Assembly (NCBI GenBank): GCA_019115825.1
Contig: DXCV01000029.1
Coordinates: 1-64,000 of the forward strand
Length of the DNA stretch: 64,000 nt
Direction: 5' to 3'
DNA from: Candidatus Bacteroides pullicola
GTDB taxonomy: Bacteria > Bacteroidota > Bacteroidia > Bacteroidales > Bacteroidaceae
Shown here: in pieces, positions 58,063 to 64,000 of the stretch
Layout: each line of letters opens with the position of its first letter
Numbering within the stretch: position 1 is the first letter of the stretch
Notes under the pieces: model-generated
The model's input: the letters and a program-made list of their open reading frames with translations, nothing else
Databases searched by the model: none
Told to the model about the DNA's origin: nothing
Program-made: the position numbers and the translations under genes

Positions 58063-58914
58063 ATGCAAATAGATGTATTAAATAATGCAGAGGTTTATCG
58101 AATGAAAACTATTTTTTACAATATAAAAAGTAAAAAAAGATGGTTTTCTGGTGAAACCTATTATGAGGAATGTAAGGAGCGTACCTGTGATTACACTTTG
58201 AGAAATGGGAAAGTGATAGATAAAGAAGCCATTGATTTTGAAAACAATAAAATGATTAAAAGTGAAAGATATGAATTTGTAAATGGCTTGGTAACGAAAA
58301 AGCAAATTGTAATTCCTGGTGGTTTCCTAGAAGAGGAGACATTATTTTCGTATGATGATAATGAACATTTGCTGATGGAAGAAACATATAAAAATGGAGT
58401 ATTGAGTAACCGTATATTATATAAATATAACAATATAGGAAAGATTACTTCCGAAACGGTATTTAAATACAAGGATGGAAGAATCTCAAAGACTGCAAAG
58501 GAGTGGATTTATGAGGGAAGAAAGGCAACGGTTATTTATTATTATACGAAAAAAACAAAAACTGAATATGAATATAATTCTATGGATCGCTTGATTAAAG
58601 AGATTCGCTATTCTCCTGAGGGAGAGAAAATAATGCAAATTGACTATATCTATGATTCTGATGGTAGACTTTCAAGAAAAATCTATGATAGACAATACGT
58701 TGATGAATTTCAACATGATAGATATGGAAATCTCACGTTGTATAAATGCTATCATAATTACGGATTAACATTTCTACCTTGGAATGAAAGAAGTGAAGTA
58801 ATTTACTTACGAGATGAATATCGTTATGATACCCGTGGCAATTGGGTAGAAAATAAGCATTTCGTAAACAATACTTATACAAGTCGTATGACGAGAGAAA
58901 TCAAATACTTGTAA
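58063..58914 (+). CDS. Small YD-repeat-like protein
   Basis: 283 residues (a Met 13 codons in, at 58102, could be the true start). No signal peptide. From about residue 90 it shows repeated Y-x-Y-(N/D)-x-x-G/D-x-(L/I) units: YKYNNIGKITSETVF, YEYNSMDRLIKEIRYS, YIYDSDGRLSRKIYD, YRYDTRGNWVEN. This is the YD/RHS repeat pattern, but without the core and toxin tip of a full RHS protein. AT-rich codon use unlike its neighbours on either side. Perhaps an orphan from, or immunity to, a polymorphic-toxin system (inference). Confidence 0.6.
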   Translation: MQIDVLNNAEVYRMKTIFYNIKSKKRWFSGETYYEECKERTCDYTLRNGKVIDKEAIDFENNKMIKSERYEFVNGLVTKKQIVIPGGFLEEETLFSYDDNEHLLMEETYKNGVLSNRILYKYNNIGKITSETVFKYKDGRISKTAKEWIYEGRKATVIYYYTKKTKTEYEYNSMDRLIKEIRYSPEGEKIMQIDYIYDSDGRLSRKIYDRQYVDEFQHDRYGNLTLYKCYHNYGLTFLPWNERSEVIYLRDEYRYDTRGNWVENKHFVNNTYTSRMTREIKYL

Positions 58915-58932
58915 CTTATAAAAGATTTTAAT

Positions 58933-59292
58933 ATGGAATTTACATTTGATGAGAAAGCCGCATGTTTCTATGCACTTGAAATAATTGGAGAATGTGATGG
59001 ACAATTAACAGAAGAGGAAAAGGATTTATTAATTCACTTGATGTCCAGTAAGTTTGGAGTAACTTTTGATGATATGATATTAGGAGTCCATCTTAAATAT
59101 CACGATGATAGAGATGCCGGAAAGGTATTGGGAAATATGCCCAAGGCCAAAAGGAATATATTTCAAGAAGCTATGGAAGAAATGGCGGGAATAGATCCAA
59201 TGAATATTCATAAATGCATTGAACTCTATTATTTTTACAACAGCATAGGCATACACGCAGATTGGGAGAAAATGAAATCGCAAATTAGGTGA
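58933..59292 (+). CDS. Helical TerB-like small protein
   Basis: 119 residues, all-helical by appearance: EKAACFYALEIIGECDGQLT then EEEKDLLIHLMSSKFGV, followed by two more helices. The acidic helix pair with DGQLTEEE recalls TerB-like domains, which are found in tellurite-resistance, toxin and phage-defence contexts; the match is weak. Starts 18 bases after the YD-repeat gene, so probably one operon. Confidence 0.5.
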   Translation: MEFTFDEKAACFYALEIIGECDGQLTEEEKDLLIHLMSSKFGVTFDDMILGVHLKYHDDRDAGKVLGNMPKAKRNIFQEAMEEMAGIDPMNIHKCIELYYFYNSIGIHADWEKMKSQIR

Positions 59293-59360
59293 AGAAGATT
59301 ATGGAGAAATTCAGATGAAAAAGTACAAAGGAAATCATTCCTTATTTAATTAGATGAAAG

Positions 59361-59543
59361 ATGAATATTCACAAGAGCAGTATTCATAATGCTTGTGAGA
59401 TGGTACAACATTTCATTGATGAATGAACGACTTTTTATCTGATGATTCGAAGCTTCATACTATTGAAGAATCAATCATATCAACTCCCTATATGCTTAGC
59501 CAAATATGCAAAAACTATTGCGGTCGAAGAATATGAGAAATAA
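59361..59543 (+). pseudogene. Decayed ORF with in-frame TGA
   Basis: ATG at 59361 gives MNIHKSSIHNACEMVQHFID then Glu and a TGA at 59424-59426; the same frame stays open for 38 more codons to TAA at 59541 (tail LAKYAKTIAVEEYEK). A 60-codon frame with a single stop in such AT-rich DNA suggests a recent remnant. Family not recognised. The rest of 59293-59563 shows nothing else. Confidence 0.35.
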
Positions 59544-59563
59544 TATTAAAAAATAGACTAAAT

Positions 59564-60142
59564 ATGCAAGAAAAATACAATACATTTTTCGGAATTGGAA
59601 AGGGGGAAGCTTTCTATGACAAAAGGCGGCACTTGAACATTATATTCTTAGTGTGTGCAAATTATCAATTATTTGCCACTCCTGTAGCAGTAAATGAACT
59701 ACGTCATTATGTACTTAATGAAACTACGGAGGTTAGCGCATCATATATACGCAATAATATATTGACTGTAGGCGAGTATAACTATTTGAATATGTTACGC
59801 GAACGCTACAACATTCCGATTAACGATTTTACAACTATACTGAGTGGTATAGGATTATTTAGCCTTAATTTCAAATCGCCATCGAAATACTCCCCAAAAG
59901 AGGAAGCTAGGTTAATAATTCAAATGATGATTGCACGAAATTATATGCAGCCTCAAAAGATGGAAGCATTCAAAATTATAAACACAATGATTTATAATTT
60001 AGGTCAAAATATAAATCTATTTAAGTCATTATCAACCTTTCATCAATATGAAAAACTTCTCTATGAAGCATCTTCCCATTATCCACATGAGAAGTACATG
60101 GTTGAAATAGAAGAATACGTTTTACAACGTGTAAATATATAA
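59564..60142 (+). CDS. Unknown cytosolic helical protein
   Basis: 192 residues, starting MQEKYNTFFGIGKGEAFYDK. Mostly alpha-helical with no membrane segment or signal; a winged-helix look in ATPVAVNELRHYVLNETTEV and SASYIRNNILTVGEYNYL is suggestive only. AT-rich composition as in the three preceding genes. It ends 12 bases before the DUF4595-like lipoprotein, whose composition returns to the chromosomal norm, so the island edge is at about 60145. Confidence 0.5.
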   Translation: MQEKYNTFFGIGKGEAFYDKRRHLNIIFLVCANYQLFATPVAVNELRHYVLNETTEVSASYIRNNILTVGEYNYLNMLRERYNIPINDFTTILSGIGLFSLNFKSPSKYSPKEEARLIIQMMIARNYMQPQKMEAFKIINTMIYNLGQNINLFKSLSTFHQYEKLLYEASSHYPHEKYMVEIEEYVLQRVNI

Positions 60143-60154
60143 ACATCAATACAC

Positions 60155-60877
60155 ATGAAACATCTACACCAACTCTCCATGGCCCTCCTGGCAATCCTGA
60201 CGGCCATGAACTTCGCCGCTTGTAGCGACGATGACAACAACGAAGGCGGACAAGGTGGCGACACGCCCGGTACGTCCGGTAAACAACTGGTATGGTTCCG
60301 TGAAGGCGGGAGTGACAGCGATGACATCGTGGACATGCACTACGGCAACGACGGGTGGCTGAACACTGCCTACAGCAACTATGGCCGTGAAGACGACATC
60401 ACGTACCGCTATGAAAGCGATGGGGGCAAGTACACCATCGCCACTTCCTATTGGAGTGACGGGGGAATCGTATGCGAATTCACCTTCGACAACCTGTTGC
60501 GACGAATAGACGGTGAGCCGTGCGAATATGACGCTGAAGGACACCTGACAAGCTGCGGCGATTACACCTTCGTGTGGGAAGGCGGAAACATTGTCCGTTG
60601 CGAGGACGGATATGACACCGTGGAATATACCTACTACACGGACAAGGAAAACAAGTCGCCAGTTTATCCTGATCCTTTGGCAGAAACATTTGAAGATTTT
60701 TTCATCCAAGCTCACCCGCAACTGTTGGGCACGTGGAGCAAAAATCTGGTAAAGACCATTTCAAACTATGACGGCGAAACCGTCACCTGGGAATACACCC
60801 TGGACTCGGACGGCTATGTGACAAGTGTCAAGCAGACGGATAGGGATGACTATTCCTACGAATACCGCTGGGAATAA
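60155..60877 (+). CDS. DUF4595-like lipoprotein
   Basis: 240 residues with a lipoprotein signal ending AMNFAACSDDDN (lipobox FAAC, then an acidic DDDN surface-export-like run typical of Bacteroides surface lipoproteins). The body has repeated ITYRYESDGGKY and CEFTFDNLLRRIDGE style strands, as in DUF4595/YD-like lipoproteins. Probably on the cell surface; function unknown. Terminator follows at 60904. Confidence 0.7.
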   Translation: MKHLHQLSMALLAILTAMNFAACSDDDNNEGGQGGDTPGTSGKQLVWFREGGSDSDDIVDMHYGNDGWLNTAYSNYGREDDITYRYESDGGKYTIATSYWSDGGIVCEFTFDNLLRRIDGEPCEYDAEGHLTSCGDYTFVWEGGNIVRCEDGYDTVEYTYYTDKENKSPVYPDPLAETFEDFFIQAHPQLLGTWSKNLVKTISNYDGETVTWEYTLDSDGYVTSVKQTDRDDYSYEYRWE

Positions 60878-60903
60878 CCTCCTACCCAGAGAACAAACAA
60901 AAT

Positions 60904-60955
60904 ATCCCAACAGGACAAGCGGGAATGAATCTTGCTTGACTTGTTGGGATTATTT
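60904..60955 (+). terminator. Terminator of DUF4595-like gene
   Basis: ATCCCAACAGGACAAGC (60904-60920) pairs with GCTTGACTTGTTGGGAT (60934-60950) with two mismatches; the T-rich tail is short. Confidence 0.65.
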
Positions 60956-60982
60956 ATGCTGACCGCTTATAGCCCGTAATTC

Positions 60983-62395
60983 TTAGAAAGGCGCGTCCTC
61001 CTCGCTCTCACGCACCACCGGGAGCGTCCGGTAGTCCTCCACGTCCTCGAAGTGCGTCAACTTGTCGTTGAAGCGGCAGAGGAAACGCATGGTCCCAATA
61101 TTCCTGCCCTTGGCCACATCTATCATGGCCATGCCCCGCACATCCACCCGGTCGAACGGCGCAGGAAAACGCAGGCTCATCCCCTCGTGCTCGTTGAAGT
61201 ACTCGGGACGATAGACCAGCATCACCGTATCGGCCGCCTCGGCTATCTGGCCGGAGTCGCGCAGACGGTTCAGCGTCGGCAGGGGATTGGCCTTGTCGCG
61301 GTTGAACTGGGACAGGGCGATGACCCAGATGCCCAGATCCTTGGCCAGGTTCTTCAGCCGTCGGGCCACGTCGCCCATCACCTGCTCGCGGGTACTGTCG
61401 TTACCCTTGATATTGACGTTGAGTATCTGCAGATAGTCCACAATGGCCCCGTCGATGTCATACTTCAGCTTCATCGAGCGAATGGACGTCAGGATGGTGT
61501 CGATGTTCGAGGTGCTGCGGTCGTCAAAGTACAGGTTCTTGCCACACAACGCCCCGATAGCCCGGTCCACCGCTTGGAACTGTCCGTCCGTCAATGGTTT
61601 GTAGAGGATGTCACTGGACGACACCCCGCTCTGTCCTGCCACGATGCGTGCAGCCAACTGCTCCTTCACCATCTCCATGGAGTAGACGGCTATCTTGGCA
61701 TCTTGCTGCATGGCATTCACGGCAATGTCGGTAGCAAAGCTGGTCTTGCCTTGCGACGTGGCACCCGCAATGACGATGAGGTCCGACTTCTGCAAACCGC
61801 CCTTCTCGTCCAGACAGTGGAATCCCGTGGGCGTGCCTGTCAGTGCCGTGGTCCCGGCCAGGTTGTCATCGATGATTCTGTGCACGCTTTCCAGCGCATC
61901 ATCGAGGGTGGATATGCCTCCGGGCGACTCGCGGAAGAGGTTGCCGAAGTCCTCGACGACCTTCTGTTGCACGTCCGCAATGTCTTCCGCCTCGCACGAG
62001 CCGGACTTGACCAAGTATTGCCCCAGCTGATAGAACTTCCTACGCATATGCAGGCCGTGCAGACGGGCGACGTACGTATAGAAATCGACAATACACCTGT
62101 TCAACATGATGCCGGCCAGTTCGTGCATCTCGACTGCGGACTGCATTTTCTGAAGCTCCGCATTGACCAGCAGGATGCTCGGCTGGTCGCCACGGTCGGC
62201 CACATTCAGTATGGCCTGGTAGATGTCCCGGTGCTTGTCCACGTAGAAGCTGTCCGGCACAAGCATCTCGCGGGCCTGCTGCAACGCCTCGCCCCCATCC
62301 ACGATGGTGCCCAGCACCGCGCGTTCGCAATCATCGTCGTGTACCCCCAGCGCATACTCGGGGTTGAACTGCACTGCTTTACTTTTGCTGCCCAT
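60983..62395 (-). CDS. DnaB-type replicative helicase (phage/mobile type)
   Basis: 470 residues. N-terminal DnaB domain (DDDCERAVLGTIVDGG, about 17-110) and RecA-like motor with Walker A GATSQGKTS (Thr and Gln replace the usual Pro and Met), Walker B AIVDYLQILN, and sensor region VIALSQFNRDK. The divergent Walker A and pairing with a DUF6291 gene suggest a phage or integrated-element helicase rather than the chromosomal DnaB. Its start overlaps the upstream DUF6291 gene by 17 bases. Confidence 0.88.
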   Translation of the reverse strand: MGSKSKAVQFNPEYALGVHDDDCERAVLGTIVDGGEALQQAREMLVPDSFYVDKHRDIYQAILNVADRGDQPSILLVNAELQKMQSAVEMHELAGIMLNRCIVDFYTYVARLHGLHMRRKFYQLGQYLVKSGSCEAEDIADVQQKVVEDFGNLFRESPGGISTLDDALESVHRIIDDNLAGTTALTGTPTGFHCLDEKGGLQKSDLIVIAGATSQGKTSFATDIAVNAMQQDAKIAVYSMEMVKEQLAARIVAGQSGVSSSDILYKPLTDGQFQAVDRAIGALCGKNLYFDDRSTSNIDTILTSIRSMKLKYDIDGAIVDYLQILNVNIKGNDSTREQVMGDVARRLKNLAKDLGIWVIALSQFNRDKANPLPTLNRLRDSGQIAEAADTVMLVYRPEYFNEHEGMSLRFPAPFDRVDVRGMAMIDVAKGRNIGTMRFLCRFNDKLTHFEDVEDYRTLPVVRESEEDAPF

Positions 62396-63107
62396 ATCGT
62401 CTCGTCAACTCGTCCGACAAACTTTGGTATACACTCGTCCTTCTCTTGGGGAGTTGTTTCCAGTTATTCAACGCCTGCAAGCCATCTGCAATCTGTGCCT
62501 TGGTATATGTGCGCCTTAACCTCAAGTATTCGTCTTCACTCATCTGCATGGCAAGCTTCAACACAAACGGAGTATTCTGCGGCATCCATTCGTTGAGACA
62601 CTCGAATTCGGTTTTACTGGATGAATCCGATGATGGTGGCAAAGAAAGCTCGACTTTCTTTGGATATTCGGATGAATATCTTTCTTTGTTAATATCTACG
62701 GAAGTAGATACTTTTTCAGTATCAGTACCAGTACCAGTATCAGTTACAGTATCAGCTTGATTTGCTACGTTTTGCTTGGATTTGCTAGAATTTGCTACCT
62801 TGCGGGCATTAGCTTTCTTTCCTTTGCGCTGATTTTCAGCCTTTTGCAGTCCACCTTTCCGGCCGGCTTCCTGACGTTGCTTGCACTTCGCTTCGTATTT
62901 TTCGGCATTCGCCTCAAAGGCGTTGCGTATGTTGACGAATGCCACCTGGACAACCGGGTCTTGCAAATATTTTTCCAACGCCTCCTCGTCGCCCCTGTGA
63001 TAAGCAGCCACTGCCTTGAGCAGTTGGCCCCCCTGCTCGTCGCTCATGTAATCCAACACGTCTAAATGATCAACATACATTATAAAACTCTTCTTGTTCA
63101 TGTTCAT
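62379..63107 (-). CDS. DUF6291-like replication protein of a mobile element
   Basis: 242 residues starting MNMNKKSFIMYVDHLDVLDYMS. The N-terminal part (1-75, SDEQGGQLLKAVAAYHRGDE) fits DUF6291; a Lys/Arg-rich linker follows (QRQEAGRKGGLQKAENQRKG), then a low-complexity Thr/Asp part (TVTDTGTGTDTEK) and a C-terminal helical domain (LRLRRTYTKAQIADGLQALN). Such proteins sit beside DnaB helicases and are thought to help load them. It has a strong Shine-Dalgarno sequence, unlike the rest of the window. Confidence 0.8.
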   Translation of the reverse strand: MNMNKKSFIMYVDHLDVLDYMSDEQGGQLLKAVAAYHRGDEEALEKYLQDPVVQVAFVNIRNAFEANAEKYEAKCKQRQEAGRKGGLQKAENQRKGKKANARKVANSSKSKQNVANQADTVTDTGTGTDTEKVSTSVDINKERYSSEYPKKVELSLPPSSDSSSKTEFECLNEWMPQNTPFVLKLAMQMSEDEYLRLRRTYTKAQIADGLQALNNWKQLPKRRTSVYQSLSDELTRRYGQQK

Positions 63108-63408
63108 AAATTCCTAAACCTCCTCCAAAAATTAAAATAAATAGTTCATAACTTGAATGCCTTGTTTGCACGTCCTGCGTCCACACAATCCTTACTGCTT
63201 CCACAGCACATAAGCCGGAGCGACTGCCGGACGAATCCTCCAACGGAGGTTTAAGTCCTAACATCGACAACCGATGCTTTTTTCTCACTCCTGATGTAAT
63301 TTTTTCAGAAACACCAGATAAATCTAAATAGTTATTCATAGTTATATAATACTTGTGCCTCCGCGGATTCCTCATGGAGATTTTCCCGATGCAGTTACCG
63401 CTATAAGG
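63108..63408 (-). promoter_or_regulatory. Long leader of DUF6291-dnaB operon with strong Shine-Dalgarno
   Basis: About 300 bases between predicted transcript start and the DUF6291 ATG. GGAGGAGG (minus strand of 63119-63126) lies 11 bases before the ATG, and a CCTCC-GTT-GGAGG hairpin (63235-63247 area) farther up could pair with it. An ORF of 89 codons starting at 63339 (MNNYLDLSGVSEKITSG) crosses into DUF6291; its coding nature is uncertain. Confidence 0.45.
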
Positions 63409-63414
63409 TTTCTG

Positions 63415-63446
63415 CAAAGGTAAATGGTCTATTCGTAACTACCAAA
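63415..63446 (-). promoter_or_regulatory. Promoter of DUF6291-dnaB operon
   Basis: On the minus strand TTTG (63446-63443), 20 bases, TACCTTTG (63422-63415). Ideal boxes and spacing. Confidence 0.8.
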
Positions 63447-63589
63447 CATTTTTGGTACAAAATGCATTTTTTCTCAGAAAATTCTTCAGATTTATATTTC
63501 AATACAAACATAAACAGGCTTACCATACAATGCAAATACTATAATGCAAACGTTAGCCTATTAGAATAAGCCTGTTACGAAGTTACACA

Positions 63590-63640
63590 ACGACGTAACG
63601 TAACGTAGTAACGTAACTTTATTGTTATTATTATTATTAC
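63590..63640. repeat. GTAAC/GTTAC-rich low-complexity segment
   Basis: Several overlapping ACGTAAC words followed by a TTATTA run, in the gap 63418-63937, which has no gene apart from promoters and the repeats listed here. Confidence 0.6.
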
Positions 63641-63715
63641 AATCTTATAATATAAAGATAGACAGTATAGGAAACATACAACAACAAACAACAACAAGTA
63701 ATTTTCTTTTTCTTT

Positions 63716-63771
63716 CAACTCTCTTTCTCCTCTCTTTCATGTCTCTTTCAAGTCTCTTTCCCAAAGAGACC
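63716..63771. repeat. CTCTTTC repeat array
   Basis: Five CTCTTTC-type units with GTCTCTTTC at 63741 and 63752, closing in a hairpin GTCTCTTT (63752-63759) with AAAGAGAC (63763-63770). Same words as 43311-43404. Confidence 0.85.
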
Positions 63772-63836
63772 TGTATGGGCTATGCGAAATAGCTGCATGA
63801 ACAATGATATTTGGATGAAAAAATTATAAGGATTTA

Positions 63837-63867
63837 TTGCATATATGAACGATAATGATTATCTTTG
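63837..63867 (+). promoter_or_regulatory. Promoter of DUF6266 gene
   Basis: TTG (63837-63839), 20 bases, TATCTTTG (63860-63867). Confidence 0.75.
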
Positions 63868-63937
63868 CATCAGTAAAAGCAACGACAATGCTAGCAACCG
63901 TTGAGCTTACGTATTTTTTAACCTAAACTTTAACTTT

Positions 63938-64000
63938 ATGGCAAGAGGATCAGGAGTTATCCGCAAAATTTCCGGAAAGGTAGGCGATTTGGTCTACCAA
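63938..64000 (+). CDS. DUF6266 family protein, 5' end only
   Basis: The first 21 codons, MARGSGVIRKISGKVGDLVY and one more, match the characteristic N-terminus of DUF6266 proteins, which are common in Bacteroides in many tandem or dispersed copies, often beside mobile elements. The gene runs off the right end of the window. Its role is unknown. Confidence 0.75.
   Translation, partial: MARGSGVIRKISGKVGDLVYQ

Noticed and set aside
63070..63417. 115-codon ORF before DUF6291
   Set aside because: Its first codons lie upstream of the predicted transcript start. A shorter version from 63339 remains possible and is mentioned under the leader.

Overview
The window reads as chromosomal DNA from a Bacteroides-type gut anaerobe (order Bacteroidales). 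The supporting signs are promoters of the TTTG-N19/20-TAnnTTTG type in front of many genes, almost no Shine-Dalgarno sequences, and family-specific genes: a Lnb-type (DUF4105) lipoprotein acyltransferase, a NigD-like lipoprotein, a bacterial serine palmitoyltransferase, a Na+-translocating NQR operon, pyruvate:ferredoxin oxidoreductase and a DUF6266 protein. I do not assign a species.

Layout. 0-0.9 kb: three very small ORFs. 0.86-7.1 kb: lnb-like acyltransferase, a phosphatase-fold protein that has lost its metal ligands, and secA, closed by a terminator. 7.2-11.7 kb: two lipoproteins, a LuxR-type regulator, a conserved acidic protein, HU and a 30-residue ribosomal-type peptide. 11.8-15.5 kb: RNase G and two inverted paralogues of a CDP-alcohol phosphatidyltransferase flanking a GtrA protein. 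15.7-21.7 kb: nqrABCDEF on the minus strand with its own terminator. 21.8-28.9 kb: a minus-strand run purU-hisH-hisA-hisF-hisIE-ftsE-lysC-lysA. 29-32.5 kb: NigD-like lipoprotein, an ECF sigma factor paired with a membrane-anchored barrel protein, ruvC and DUF4286. 32.6 kb: tRNA-Ala(GGC). 32.9-43.3 kb: an AAA ATPase, a complete type I restriction-modification system (hsdM-hsdS-hsdR) and a DUF2130 coiled-coil protein. 43.6-56.3 kb: proS, spt (sphingolipid synthesis), an outer-membrane protein, cstA, a GHL10 hydrolase, an ATP-grasp-like protein, a second AAA ATPase and PFOR. 56.5-60.2 kb: an accessory segment with a broken Rpn-family gene between 23-bp direct repeats, a large palindromic transcribed element, and an AT-rich string of small unknown genes. 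60.2-64 kb: a DUF4595-like lipoprotein, a phage-like DnaB/DUF6291 pair on the minus strand, and the start of a DUF6266 gene that runs off the window.

The most unusual material is non-coding. At 57418-57649 there is a 232-nt diverged palindrome with an ideally spaced Bacteroides promoter in front and a T-run inside its right arm; its two arms can also fold locally, and one strand segment is shared by two exclusive stems, the second of which looks like an intrinsic terminator. At 38117-38334, between hsdS and hsdR, ten tandem ~22-bp units each form a short stem whose two sides change together from unit to unit around a conserved GTAC core. Arrays built on a similar plan, with other stem sequences, lie at 11071-11150 and 23084-23165; a related GTCTCTTTC family lies at 43311-43404 and 63716-63771.

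All functional calls rest on motif recognition by eye. No alignment, profile search or folding program was run; family names and comparisons with other Bacteroides are from memory.
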